Shown here: in pieces, positions 44,281-53,266 of the stretch
How positions within the stretch are numbered: the stretch's first letter is position 1
How the letters are laid out: each line of letters starts with the position of its first letter
Assembly: GCF_900699765.1 (NCBI RefSeq)
Contig: NZ_CAADHO010000001.1
Span: 806,001-870,000, forward strand
DNA: 64,000 bases
Direction of reading: 5' to 3'
From: Desulfoluna butyratoxydans
GTDB lineage: Bacteria; Desulfobacterota; Desulfobacteria; Desulfobacterales; Desulfolunaceae
The notes under the pieces: generated by a model
Database searches by the model: none
What the model saw: only the letters and a program-made list of their open reading frames with translations
What the model was told of the DNA's origin: nothing
Made by a program: the position numbers and the translations under genes

Positions 44281-45099
44281 ATGCGCCCACGTGCTTTTTC
44301 CCTCCTCCTGCTCCTTGCCGGGCTTGTGTTTTCAACACCCGCCCGCGCCTTTGACTACACCATCACCGACATGGCCCGGGGCATTTCCCGGCACAAGGCC
44401 ACCTGGATCATGCCCTTCACCTGGTCCGATGCCTACCACAGCGAACACAGCGAGGTCGTCTTTCAGTTCAGCCTGAAAAAGCAGATCATGAACACCGGGT
44501 TTCACGTGGCCTACACCCAGAAGTCCTTCTGGCAGGCCTACAACGAGCATGAGTCCTCCCCCTTCCGGGAGACCAACTACAACCCGGAGATCTTTTACCG
44601 GTTCCTGCCGGGCAGCCCCCTTCACCGAATGCTGGGAAACGGGTCCCTTGTCAACAAGATGGGGGCAGACCTCGGCTTCGAACACGAATCCAACGGCCAG
44701 GACATGCCTGACTCCCGAAGCTGGAACCGCTTTTACGTCACCCCCTTCTACGCCGACGGCAACCTCCTTGCCTGGCTGAAGCTCTGGTACATCACCGAAG
44801 ACAGCAAAGATGTCTCCACCAATGATTCCAAGGGGAGCAACAACCCGGACATCGCCGATTTCATGGGCTACAGTGAGTTCAACATCAAGTATCAATTCAT
44901 CGGGGAGCAGCTCATCCACCTCATGGCCCGGGGCAACCTGCGGGAAGGCAAAGGGGCCGCAAGCCTCACCTGGAGCATCCCCGTCACCGAAGGGGGCGTC
45001 TTCTTCATGGTCCAGGGATTTCACGGGTACGGAGACAGCCTCATCGACTACAACCGAAAGATCACCCGCGTGGGAGCGGGTTTTATGCTCTGCAGGTAA
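44281..45099 (+). CDS. pldA: Outer-membrane phospholipase A (OMPLA), copy 2
   Basis: 272 residues with a signal peptide ending at A-R-A near residue 23. Catalytic residues H135, S137 and N149 are intact. It is very similar to the upstream copy across the barrel (shared A-Y-T-Q-K-S-F-W-Q-A-Y-N and P-F-R-E-T-N-Y-N-P-E-I-F-Y-R-F), so it arose by tandem duplication. Both copies appear functional. The signal peptides and the loops near residues 110-125 have diverged most. A small gene starts 3 bp after its stop. Confidence 0.95.
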   Translation: MRPRAFSLLLLLAGLVFSTPARAFDYTITDMARGISRHKATWIMPFTWSDAYHSEHSEVVFQFSLKKQIMNTGFHVAYTQKSFWQAYNEHESSPFRETNYNPEIFYRFLPGSPLHRMLGNGSLVNKMGADLGFEHESNGQDMPDSRSWNRFYVTPFYADGNLLAWLKLWYITEDSKDVSTNDSKGSNNPDIADFMGYSEFNIKYQFIGEQLIHLMARGNLREGKGAASLTWSIPVTEGGVFFMVQGFHGYGDSLIDYNRKITRVGAGFMLCR

Positions 45100-45101
45100 G
45101 C

Positions 45102-45314
45102 ATGATCATTTACGCTGATATAGAGTGGGAATACGCTGAATACGAAGGATATTACGACAGCTTCCGGGTCGTCTCGGCAACGGATGAATCCGGCAACGAG
45201 CTCGCCCAGCACCTGGCACCGGACCGCCGCTTCACGAGCCTCCACGAATTGCGGGATGCCCTCGCCCTGATCCTGGGGCTCTCCTCCGATGACATCATCC
45301 TCGACGGGGTGTAG
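45102..45314 (+). CDS. Small acidic protein co-transcribed with pldA copy 2
   Basis: 70 residues, with 15 or more Asp/Glu and no signal peptide or membrane helix. The start is 3 bp after the pldA stop, with AGGTAAG as a ribosome site that overlaps that stop. I do not recognise a family. The close spacing suggests translational coupling, but a cytoplasmic protein cannot directly contact the periplasmic enzyme. A hairpin terminator follows 28 bp after the stop codon. Confidence 0.7.
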   Translation: MIIYADIEWEYAEYEGYYDSFRVVSATDESGNELAQHLAPDRRFTSLHELRDALALILGLSSDDIILDGV

Positions 45315-45341
45315 CATCTTTTTCAATAACGATTCCGTTAT

Positions 45342-45371
45342 GCCTCCGGCATGGATGCCGGAGGCTTTTTT
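45342..45371 (+). terminator. Rho-independent terminator built from the repeat end
   Basis: GCCTCCGGCAT pairs perfectly with ATGCCGGAGGC (arms 45342-45352 and 45355-45365) and is followed by six T. The stem is the same CCTCCGGC motif that bounds the dispersed repeats. Confidence 0.92.
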
Positions 45372-45420
45372 GAACTGAATCGCCACCTTTTTCTGCTCCC
45401 CTGCCACTGCGTTACCACGG

Positions 45421-45513
45421 GCACAGCCCGTCAGCGAATGTGATGGGCCTGAGGAATGAAGGCCGGGAGCATTCGCAACCAGCTTTCGAGGTGGCACACC
45501 TCACTGCCGGAGG
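45421..45513. repeat. Dispersed repeat fragment
   Basis: Stem GCGAATG/CATTCGC (45434-45440 with 45470-45476) encloses the loop module in reverse (GAGGAATGAAGG). It is followed by GAGGTGGCACACCTC and a TGCCGGAGGC end. Confidence 0.78.
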
Positions 45514-45534
45514 CATGTTTTTTCATTGTTTTCT

Positions 45535-46686
45535 TCAACCGCCCTGTTTCACACCCAGGGTTATTTTGTAGAGCACGGTAAGGACCAGAAGACCGATGGC
45601 CGTGATGCCCGCTGAGATCATCAGTTCCATGAAAGAGGGCACATACTCGGTGACATGGTGGAGGGGAGACGGGATAAAACCCCCTGCAATCATACCGAGG
45701 CCCTTGTCGATCCAGATTCCCACAAAAGCGCTGAGGCAGGCAACAGCAAGGATCGTCTCGTTGTTTCTGGTCACAGGGGGAACAAGCAGCAGCGCCGCCG
45801 CCCCCATGAGAAGCAGGGAAACCCGCATCCACGGAACGAGAACCCCGTGGCCATGGAGTCCCACGTAGAGGTACTTCAGGTGGTCCATGTGCTCGGGAAT
45901 CCGGGAGTAAAACGCCACAAACACCTCGCACCCCAGGAAAAAGAGATTGGCCACCATGCCGTAGGCGGTGATGACGGCAAGGGTCCTTACGGCCTTCTGG
46001 CCGGGGTCGAAGTCCGAGACCTTTCGAATAACAAAGCAGAGCAGGATCAAAAGGGCCGGACCCGCCGCAAAGGCCGAGGCAAGGAACCGGGGGGCCAGGA
46101 TGGCCGTCAGCCAGAACCCCCGACCGGGAAGGCCGCAGTAGATAAAGGCCGTCATGGTGTGGATGGCAAAGGCCATGGGAATGGAAAGATACACCAGCAC
46201 TTTCACCCAGGGGGCTGGTGCCACCCCGTTACGCTCGGCCTCAAGGACATTCCACCCGATGATGATGTTCATGACAAGGTAAGCCATCAGCACGTTGCCG
46301 TCCCAGAAAAGCATGGACGACGGCGTGGCATTGAGGAAAATATTCAGGGCCCGAAAGGGCTGCCCCAGATGAATGAGCAGGTAGAGAAAACACATCACAA
46401 TGGAAGCCACGGCCAGAAATTCCCCCAGCACCGTGATCCGTCCGAAGGCCTTGTAGTCATGGAGGTAATACGGAAGCACCAGCATCACCCCCCCTGCCGC
46501 CACCCCCACCAGAAAGGTCATCTGGGCCGTGTAAAATCCCCAGGAGACATCCCGGCTCTGGCCCGTGATCATCAGTCCGTGTTCAAGCTGCTGCCCGTAA
46601 CACAACGCCCCCAGCACCAGTACCGCCAGAAGCCCCCCAATCCAGGCCCAATAGCCTTTTCCGCCCTTTGTCGCCAACTCAAGCAT
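45535..46686 (-). CDS. dsrP: NrfD/DsrP-type integral membrane quinol oxidoreductase subunit
   Basis: 383 residues with about ten membrane helices and no bound-cofactor motif, as in DsrP/NrfD/HmeB. Features include W-G-F-Y-T-A-Q-M-T-F near 49-58, G-V-A-A-G-G near 62-67, L-H-L-G-Q-P near 105-110 and P-S-S-M-L-F-W-D-G near 122-130. DsrP passes electrons between menaquinone and the iron-sulfur subunits DsrO/DsrJ of the DsrMKJOP complex in sulfate reducers. Here no DsrM, K, J or O gene is adjacent; repeats lie on both sides. It may be a spare paralogue or serve another iron-sulfur partner encoded elsewhere. Confidence 0.82.
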   Translation of the reverse strand: MLELATKGGKGYWAWIGGLLAVLVLGALCYGQQLEHGLMITGQSRDVSWGFYTAQMTFLVGVAAGGVMLVLPYYLHDYKAFGRITVLGEFLAVASIVMCFLYLLIHLGQPFRALNIFLNATPSSMLFWDGNVLMAYLVMNIIIGWNVLEAERNGVAPAPWVKVLVYLSIPMAFAIHTMTAFIYCGLPGRGFWLTAILAPRFLASAFAAGPALLILLCFVIRKVSDFDPGQKAVRTLAVITAYGMVANLFFLGCEVFVAFYSRIPEHMDHLKYLYVGLHGHGVLVPWMRVSLLLMGAAALLLVPPVTRNNETILAVACLSAFVGIWIDKGLGMIAGGFIPSPLHHVTEYVPSFMELMISAGITAIGLLVLTVLYKITLGVKQGG

Positions 46687-46796
46687 ACGCCCTCCGCATA
46701 GAAAGATTCCAAGTCATCAAACATCTGTCGGGAGGGAGTATACAAATTGCAAGTTAAGCAGGAATAAAGCAGCAGTAAAAAAGCCAGGGAAAAGCG

Positions 46797-47120
46797 TGCC
46801 TCCGGCGGCCAAGGGCTGAGCCCTTGGAACCCAGGCTCGCAAATGCTCCGGGGCTCGTTCCTCGCCCTGCGCATTTGCTTACGGGCTGCGCTCGTTCTGA
46901 ATGCCAAAGGCAAGGGGCAATGCCCTTACCTTTCGTTCCCAGGCTCCGCCTGGGAATGATGCACGGAGGCTCTGCCTCCACGACCGAAATCGCTTCACCC
47001 GGTAAGGGAAATCCATTACGCCGCTATGCTTCACACCGGCAAGGCAGAGCCTTGCAACCGACACTCCCAGGCAAAGCCTGGGAGCGAGCAACGGTACCCG
47101 AAGGTCCGGTACCGTCATGA
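46797..47120. repeat. Mosaic of dispersed repeat modules
   Basis: Contains a CCTCCGGCGG end, AAGGGCTGAGCCCTT, a stem GCAAATGC/GCATTTGC (46839-46846 with 46871-46878) around a TCGTTCCTC loop, and two copies of a CCCAGGC/GCCTGGG hairpin near 46940 and 47070. It also has CGGAGGCTCTGCCTCC. It shares several modules with 27366-27620. No gene is visible. Confidence 0.8.
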
Positions 47121-47131
47121 GGCAAAACCTT

Positions 47132-50100
47132 TCAGCCAATAAGCTGTTCGTACAGCACCATGGTTTTTTCGTGCAAGGGGCATCCCAGGGCCTGCATGTG
47201 GGTTTGGCAGGCTGTGTAGGCGGTCACCACCCCGGCGTTGTTGCCCATGCGGGCATTAAGGCGCATAACGGTGCGGTAGACGGGTTCGGCATGGGGGTCG
47301 AGGCCCAGGTAGGTTTCGGCGCAGGCAAGGGCTTTGGCAGGATCGCCCGCCATGTCCGGGTGATCCATGATCCGGATAAGCAGGGCAAGGTACCGGGTTG
47401 TCAGGGAGTCGCGCTCCGGCTGGCACCAGGCGTCAAAGGGGTACTCTTTCAGGAAAGGGCCTTTCCAGCAGGCTTCGGCGGCAAGGAGGTCCTTAAGGGA
47501 GGCGTCCTTTTCGTTGTCCAGGGCGTCCAGGTGATCCAGAAACACCTCCACGTCGATGATTCCCCCATCGCCCAGGTCGAGCCGATAGGCGTCCTGCTGC
47601 CTCACAAGATAGGACGAGGCCCCTTTGGCGGTGCGGTGGGGCTCCAGGGTGGCGCGCAGGGCACTCATGGCCACGTTGAAGCGCTTGGCAGTCTTTTCAG
47701 CATCTTCTTCGGGCCAGAGAAGTTCGGTGAGGGTCTCCCGATGGACAAAACCGGTACGATGCTTTGCCGCCAAGACCTGTAGAATTGTCAGGGCCTTGGT
47801 GCTGGTCCAGGCCTCGGGAGAAATCGCGTCATCCCCCACAGCAACGGTGAAAGGCCCAAGAAGGGAGAGGGTCAAAGGGGGCGCGGCCGGGGTGGGCATA
47901 AGGGCCATCAGCGCTTTTGCAGCGCCTTTATCCGCAGGATCCTTGGCCCTTGCAAGGGCTGCCAGGCCATCTGTTGCGGGGGCACCCATGGCCTTGAGGA
48001 GACGCACCACCAGCTCTGTCCTGAAGCCTTTTGCATAACATCGCACCAGAAGGGGCACGAGCTGAGCTGCCTCGCCGGTCACCCGGTGGGCCAGGCCCCT
48101 GCCTGCGGCAAGGTCCAGGGCGCTCTCAAAGGCGGCCTGGGCCTCTTGCCCGCGCGAAGCCGCCAGCAGGCACCTTGTCTCAAGGAGATAAAGGGAAAGG
48201 AGATGATGGGCGGCGGGCCGGACCTTGTCCCGGCACTCCCCAAGAAGGCCCAGGGCTCTTTCCGGATCGCCCCCTTCCAGGGCCAGCCCGGCCTTGCCGA
48301 TGCCCAGGATCCCTTCGGTGACGGTAAGGCCATAGCCTTCGATGAGGCCTGCGGCGGTCTCCAGGCTTGCCCGGGCAGACCCGGCATCGCCCCGCGCCAG
48401 GCTGATTTCATGGAAAAGGTCGTGGGTACAGGCCATGCCCCAGCGGTTCCCCGGGCACTCAAAGATGGCAAGTCCCTTTCGCGCCAGGGACTCGGCCCTG
48501 TCCGGGGCTCCCAAGCCCAGGCAGTTCTGGGCCCAGGCCACGTAGACCCACCCCTTCTGGCTGTCGTTGAGGTCAATGGCCTCGGAGGCTGCGATACCCT
48601 GCTCCGCATAGGCGCACCCGTCATCAAAGGCGCCCAGGAAAAAGCAGCACACAGAAAGCTGGTAGTAGGTCAGGGGCAGGCAGAAGTCCAGCCCGTGCTC
48701 ACCGGCCCGTTGAAGGGAGCGGCGGCTCACCTCCAGGGAAGCTTTGAACTCCCCTGCGTAGTAAAGACGGTAGGCAAGGGAGGTTTCCACGATGGTGAGG
48801 TTTGCGGACCGGTCGGGTTCGTCCAGAAGCGAGATGGCATCCATGGCCTCCCGGGTGTAGGCGTCCGAGGCCTCCATATCCCCCAGCACCGCGGCAAAAA
48901 AGATAAGGAAGGTCATGGTAAAGGCGTAGGTCTCGGAGTGCGGGTCCTGGCCCCCCACGATCTGCTCCAGCAGGAGTCTGGCTTCACGCACGTTGCCGGT
49001 GTAGTAGTAGAGAAACCCCAGGTTCGACAGGCACTTCATCTCGTTGGGCCCGTCATGGACACCTCGAAAAAGAACCAGGGCACGCCTCAACAGCGCGATG
49101 GCCTCCCGGGGCATGCCCGCACAGGACAGAAGCTTTGCCTCGATAGTCAGAAGATGGGGGGTCCGGTTTCGGTAAGTCGAAGGAAACGCCTCCAGGCACG
49201 CCCTTAAGGAACGGACCTTGCCCTGGATGATGAACCGGCCCTCCAGGGCCGCCACCACCCGGGCCGCCTCATCGTACCACTGCCCGTCAAGGTAGTGGTT
49301 CAGGGCCTCCAGGGGCGTGTCCGTTTCCATGGCCTTTCCCGCCCCAAGGTGAAGGGCGCCAATGGCCTCGCTGCTCACCTGTTCGGATAGCTTTTCCCGC
49401 AAAAAATCCCGGAGCAGGTGGTGATACTGAAAGGACCTGCGGCCTGGGTCCAGGGAGAAGGTGAGCAGGTGGCGGTCTTCGAGGGCCCGAAGGCGCTCCA
49501 GGGAGTCGTCAATGCCCAGGACGGCATCGCACAGCCCGGGGTCAAGGGTGGCAAGCAGGGAGCTCTTCACCAGAAAATCCTGTTCGTCGGGCCCCAGCGT
49601 CTCGAAAACATTCTCCTCCAGGTAGGAAAAAACGTAGCCCTGGGATCCTTTGAGCTCCCAGAGCCTGCCCTCCACCCCGCGGTCCCCCGCATCCTGCAGA
49701 GAACATCGAAACAGCATGAGACTGGCGGCCCATCCCCCGCTTTTCTCACGCAGATGTCCCACGGCGTCCCGTGAAAGGGGCATGCCGAACACCCGGGAAA
49801 AGAGCGTGCCGATCTCCTCCTCGGTAAAGGCAAGCTCCCGCTCACCGATCTCACGAAGCCCCCCTGCCACCCGAAGCCTCGACAGGCGAAGGGGCGGTGC
49901 CGTCCGGCTGATGACAACCACATGCATCAAGGGAGGGAGTCTCTCCAGGAGAAAATCGAGGGCCCCGTTGACCTCGGCGCTCTCGCCCACCAGATGGTAG
50001 TCATCCAGCACAATGACGGTCTCGGTGGCGACCATCTCTTCGAGGCCCTTGGCAAAGGACAGGAGAAACGCTTCACGCTCCTCCCGGGAGACCGAGACCC

Positions 50101-50401
50101 TCTCCGGGACGGCCGGGAGCATCCCGCCATACCCGGGGGCGAGCCCTTCGATCCCGCTGATGAGGTACCCCATGAACACCGACAGGTCCCGGTCAAAGGC
50201 ATCCAGTCGGTACCAGACGGTCTGTGCCCCGCCTTGGCCCAAGGCCCGGGCCACCAGAGTACTTTTGCCGTAGCCGGCCCCGGCCACCACTGTCGTGATT
50301 TTTCGCTGGAAAAGCTCACCGAAGCACGCATGGAGCCGTCCCCGGTCGAGGAGGCCCTGCTGGTGAGGCGCAAGGAGCTTGGAGTGAAGAATGTCTGCCA
50401 T
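47132..50401 (-). CDS. STAND-NTPase / TPR regulator with C-terminal SARP-type DNA-binding domain
   Basis: 1089 residues from the ATG at 50401, where the first family-like residues begin; the ribosome site is weak. The N-terminus is MalT-like: Walker A A-G-A-G-Y-G-K-S-T 40-48 and Walker B V-I-V-L-D-D-Y-H 129-136. About 500 residues of TPR-type helices follow. Residues 841-945 form an OmpR-like winged helix (T-L-S-L-L-G-P-F, L-L-W-P-E-E-D) and 948-1089 a bacterial transcriptional activator (BTAD) domain, as in SARP/AfsR. In MalT the DNA-binding part is LuxR-type; here it is SARP-type and C-terminal. A related regulator lies at 56046-59363. Confidence 0.9.
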   Translation of the reverse strand: MADILHSKLLAPHQQGLLDRGRLHACFGELFQRKITTVVAGAGYGKSTLVARALGQGGAQTVWYRLDAFDRDLSVFMGYLISGIEGLAPGYGGMLPAVPERVSVSREEREAFLLSFAKGLEEMVATETVIVLDDYHLVGESAEVNGALDFLLERLPPLMHVVVISRTAPPLRLSRLRVAGGLREIGERELAFTEEEIGTLFSRVFGMPLSRDAVGHLREKSGGWAASLMLFRCSLQDAGDRGVEGRLWELKGSQGYVFSYLEENVFETLGPDEQDFLVKSSLLATLDPGLCDAVLGIDDSLERLRALEDRHLLTFSLDPGRRSFQYHHLLRDFLREKLSEQVSSEAIGALHLGAGKAMETDTPLEALNHYLDGQWYDEAARVVAALEGRFIIQGKVRSLRACLEAFPSTYRNRTPHLLTIEAKLLSCAGMPREAIALLRRALVLFRGVHDGPNEMKCLSNLGFLYYYTGNVREARLLLEQIVGGQDPHSETYAFTMTFLIFFAAVLGDMEASDAYTREAMDAISLLDEPDRSANLTIVETSLAYRLYYAGEFKASLEVSRRSLQRAGEHGLDFCLPLTYYQLSVCCFFLGAFDDGCAYAEQGIAASEAIDLNDSQKGWVYVAWAQNCLGLGAPDRAESLARKGLAIFECPGNRWGMACTHDLFHEISLARGDAGSARASLETAAGLIEGYGLTVTEGILGIGKAGLALEGGDPERALGLLGECRDKVRPAAHHLLSLYLLETRCLLAASRGQEAQAAFESALDLAAGRGLAHRVTGEAAQLVPLLVRCYAKGFRTELVVRLLKAMGAPATDGLAALARAKDPADKGAAKALMALMPTPAAPPLTLSLLGPFTVAVGDDAISPEAWTSTKALTILQVLAAKHRTGFVHRETLTELLWPEEDAEKTAKRFNVAMSALRATLEPHRTAKGASSYLVRQQDAYRLDLGDGGIIDVEVFLDHLDALDNEKDASLKDLLAAEACWKGPFLKEYPFDAWCQPERDSLTTRYLALLIRIMDHPDMAGDPAKALACAETYLGLDPHAEPVYRTVMRLNARMGNNAGVVTAYTACQTHMQALGCPLHEKTMVLYEQLIG

Positions 50402-50591
50402 CTTTTGGGAACCCTGCCGAAGACGTTGCCCATAAAAAAACGTTTGCCTTTGGCAATCTATATCAGAAACCCGGGCAAGGGCCAGCCAAGATTTTACAGG
50501 ATGCGGCTTCCACCAAAGGATCCCTTGATCTTCCCCGGGCACCGAATTACACTAAGGGTATTCCCCGTGAACCAAAACAATGGATGGCCCC

Positions 50592-50987
50592 ATGGATTAT
50601 TCGCAGATCAACAGCGCCGACGCCCTTGTGCTGATGCGCATGGAGGTTGCAGGCACCCTTGAGATCTGGGCGGAAGAGTCGAAAGAAAACGGCAAATCGT
50701 CCCCCAGAAGGCCCCCCCGCCTCTTTCACATCGCCTTCCCCGGCGAGATCATGGCCTTAGAGAGCCTCAACGCCAGCTACACCCGCGAGGCCGATGCCGG
50801 GACCTATTCAGGGACCCTGCTCAGGACCTACAAGGCCTCCCCCTTCCTCGACTATGTCCGGGCCGAAACCTACGCGGCTTCCACCATGAAGCACCCCCTG
50901 CACCACTTCCAGCTCATCACCGAAGAGGCCATCATCGACGTGGTCACCATCACCCCGCCCCAGGTGGACGAGGTCTCCCTCGGCTAA
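50592..50987 (+). CDS. Hypothetical protein divergent from the STAND regulator
   Basis: About 131 residues (or 135 from the ATG at 50580). No signal peptide or membrane helix is seen. Codon usage matches its neighbours and the reading frame is clean. I do not recognise the family; it has a polar S-Y-T-R-E-A-D-A-G-T-Y-S-G-T stretch in the middle and a beta-rich C-terminus (I-I-D-V-V-T-I-T). It is transcribed away from the regulator at 50401 across a 190-bp spacer, so it is a likely target. Its stop codon shares bases with the stop of the convergent gene at 50984. Confidence 0.7.
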   Translation: MDYSQINSADALVLMRMEVAGTLEIWAEESKENGKSSPRRPPRLFHIAFPGEIMALESLNASYTREADAGTYSGTLLRTYKASPFLDYVRAETYAASTMKHPLHHFQLITEEAIIDVVTITPPQVDEVSLG

Positions 50988-51673
50988 CCGGGGACAGGCC
51001 CCTGCAGCCTTTCGTGGGACGAACCGCTGGCCACGCCGGACAAAGAAGCGCAGCTGCTACCGCAGGGTACCCTGTAAGGTTCCGCGGACGCGGCAGGGGT
51101 TTCGGCCTTGAGGGCATGGATGCGCCTGCGTGCCTGGCGGGCCAGGGCCCGATACCACTCGGCCCCGGCCTCCTCGCCGGCACAGCGCCTGTACCCATGG
51201 CCCGGCCTCACGGCGTCCCTTGCCTTTTCTGAGACCCCCAGTTGCACCAGGGCCCTTGCCAGCACGTCATGCCCGTCGGGGTAGTGAAACCTGACCCCCA
51301 CAGACGTCAGCGCCTCCTCGGCAGCCTCCTGGCATCGCCGACGCGCCACGGCGCACCGCCTCAGCCCGAGGGTCGCCCCGGAATTGTCCGGGACCACGGC
51401 AAGGGTTCGCTTGAAGTATGTCTCCGCGTCGCTCCAGCACCCCATCTTCAGAAACAACTCCCCCAGGGCCAAAAAAAGGCCCGGCTCCTCGTCAGCGGCA
51501 ACAAGAACCACCGTGGCGCCGTCTTTCACCTCGTCCAGCGCCCCACACAACACCCTGAAAAGAGAACCTTCCCGATCCGTTGCAGGTACCGTTCCGCTCT
51601 CCATCAGGGAGAAGATGGCGTCCCAGCACGACGCATCCCACCCGATGAACAGCACACGTGAAGGAGAGCTCAT
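50984..51673 (-). CDS. TPR protein carrying a remnant of an AlkP-superfamily N-terminus
   Basis: 229 residues. The first 30 read V-L-F-I-G-W-D-A-S-C-W-D-A-I near 7-20, then G-T-V-P. This is the opening strand and metal-binding Asp of AlkP-superfamily phosphodiesterases that also carry TPRs. From about residue 65 it continues straight into TPR helices (L-F-L-A-L-G-E-L-F-L-K-M-G-C-W-S-D-A-E-T-Y near 67-87, then F-H-Y-P-D-G-H). The roughly 350-400-residue catalytic core is missing, so it cannot be an active phosphatase. The frame is intact, so it may be a functional derivative or a decaying gene. Confidence 0.7.
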   Translation of the reverse strand: MSSPSRVLFIGWDASCWDAIFSLMESGTVPATDREGSLFRVLCGALDEVKDGATVVLVAADEEPGLFLALGELFLKMGCWSDAETYFKRTLAVVPDNSGATLGLRRCAVARRRCQEAAEEALTSVGVRFHYPDGHDVLARALVQLGVSEKARDAVRPGHGYRRCAGEEAGAEWYRALARQARRRIHALKAETPAASAEPYRVPCGSSCASLSGVASGSSHERLQGPVPG

Positions 51674-51863
51674 TGTTTGTTTTCCTCAGCAACCATTCTT
51701 TCGACACCTCGTTGTCTTGAGGCATTGCAGGGCAACCACCCATGTTTTCCGCAGCCGTTTTTTCACACACACCATCCGGGATGGAACCGTATACCGAGGC
51801 AAAGGCAAAAAAAAGTTAAAACAAGGCCAATTTTTTCCAATGGTTTCCTTTCAGAAAACACAA

Positions 51864-51895
51864 AAGGCCCGGCGGGCGGATGCCTGCCGGGCCTT
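51864..51895 (-). terminator. Rho-independent terminator for glnA
   Basis: A 14-bp stem (51864-51877 with 51882-51895, one wobble) is followed on the minus strand by TTTT, 46 bp after the glnA stop codon. Confidence 0.9.
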
Positions 51896-51940
51896 CAGTA
51901 AGAAGTTCATTCAAGGGAGCATGTTCACCCTGCCATGGCG

Positions 51941-53266
51941 TCAGATGGAGAGATACTGGCGCTGCTCCCTTGCCGAGATGTGGACGCGATCCGCTTCCCA
52001 CTCCTCGATTTTCAGGGTCATGAAGTTGTCGTAGAGCTTCTCCCCCAGGAACCCCTTCAGAAAATCGCTGCGTTCGGCCTCCACCAGTGCTTCGTAGAAG
52101 GTCCTGGGCAGAAAGCGCTCGTCCCAGACCTTCATCTGGTAATCACGCTCGTAGGTGCTGCCCTTGTCCGGGTTGTCCGAGGCCAAGGCCTCCCGGATGC
52201 CCTGCAGGCCCATGGCGATGAGGGTCGCCATCTGAAGGTAAACGTTGCCCGCCGGATCCGGGTTGCGCAGCTCGATGCGGGTGGCCGAAGGGCTTGTGGT
52301 GTATGGGACCCGAACCATGGAGCTGCGGTTTCGAAACCCCCAGCCGCGCACGATGGGGGCTTCTTTTTCCACCACATACGCCTTGTAGGAGTTGACGGTG
52401 GAGGCCATGACCACAGAGGTTTCCCGGGCGTACTTGAGGATCCCGGCGATGAACTGACGGGCCACGGTGCTCAGGTTCTGATCTGCGGACTCGTCGTAAA
52501 AGAGGTTGGTGCCCTCGGCGTCCTGAACGGAAAGGTGCATGTGAAAGGCGTTGCGGTTGTGCTCCTTGAAGGGCTTGGGCATAAAACTGGCATAGAACCC
52601 GTTCTCCTGGGCCACCCGCTGGGCAACATAGGTGAACAATAGGGTCCGGTCTGCCGCGCTCACGGGGTCGGTGCACTCCAGGTTGATCTCGTGCTGGGAC
52701 GGGGTGACTTCGTGGTGGGATTTTTCGTAGACAACCCCGCAACGTTCCAGGACATCCGTGATCTGCTGGCGAATGGCCTGGCCCTTGTCGTGGGGGGTGG
52801 AGTGGAAGTAGCCTGCCTGGTCGGTGTGAACGTCCGAGGGAAAGCCCCGCTTTGCGGTCAGGGCAAATTCATCGCCGTTGAGCAGGAAAAATTCGTGTTC
52901 GGGCCCCACCAGAAACCGGAAGCCGAACTCCTCTTCGGCGCTCCGGACCACCTCCTGAAGAATGGTCCGGGGATCCACGGCAGCCGGCGCGCCCTCCTCG
53001 TTGAGTACATTGGCGATGAAAAAGCCCACCTTCTCCTCTTCAAAGGGAATTTTCCAGAGGGTGCCCGCATCCGGCATCAGGATGCGATCGCTGTGCTCCA
53101 CGTTGGCAAACCCGGCTATGGAGCTGCCGTCAAACCCCACGCCGTTTTCAAAAATTTCGCCGATTTTGTGCTTGTTCACCGACAGGTTCATGAGCCTGCC
53201 GTTGAGGTCTGTAAAGAAAAGCTTGGTGCAATCCACGTGTTCAAGATGACTGTCTACCTCGTCCAT
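51941..53266 (-). CDS. glnA: Glutamine synthetase type I
   Basis: 441 residues from the ATG at 53266, which has GGGAG just upstream; a start at 53296 lacks a ribosome site. It makes glutamine from glutamate, ammonia and ATP in the cytoplasm. Family motifs: G-F-D-G-S-S-I near 44-50, V-G-P-E-H-E-F-F near 110-117, the loop N-R-S-S-M-V-R near 320, and V-T-P-S-Q-H-E-I-N-L near 187-196. The length and absence of an adenylylation tyrosine loop fit the shorter GSI-alpha form, often regulated by feedback rather than by GlnE. It is monocistronic with a good terminator. Confidence 0.97.
   Translation of the reverse strand: MDEVDSHLEHVDCTKLFFTDLNGRLMNLSVNKHKIGEIFENGVGFDGSSIAGFANVEHSDRILMPDAGTLWKIPFEEEKVGFFIANVLNEEGAPAAVDPRTILQEVVRSAEEEFGFRFLVGPEHEFFLLNGDEFALTAKRGFPSDVHTDQAGYFHSTPHDKGQAIRQQITDVLERCGVVYEKSHHEVTPSQHEINLECTDPVSAADRTLLFTYVAQRVAQENGFYASFMPKPFKEHNRNAFHMHLSVQDAEGTNLFYDESADQNLSTVARQFIAGILKYARETSVVMASTVNSYKAYVVEKEAPIVRGWGFRNRSSMVRVPYTTSPSATRIELRNPDPAGNVYLQMATLIAMGLQGIREALASDNPDKGSTYERDYQMKVWDERFLPRTFYEALVEAERSDFLKGFLGEKLYDNFMTLKIEEWEADRVHISAREQRQYLSI

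Noticed and set aside
46797-47120. Possible CRISPR array because of repeated hairpin sequences
   Set aside because: The repeats are of several kinds, unevenly spaced, without unique spacers of constant length; no cas gene is nearby.
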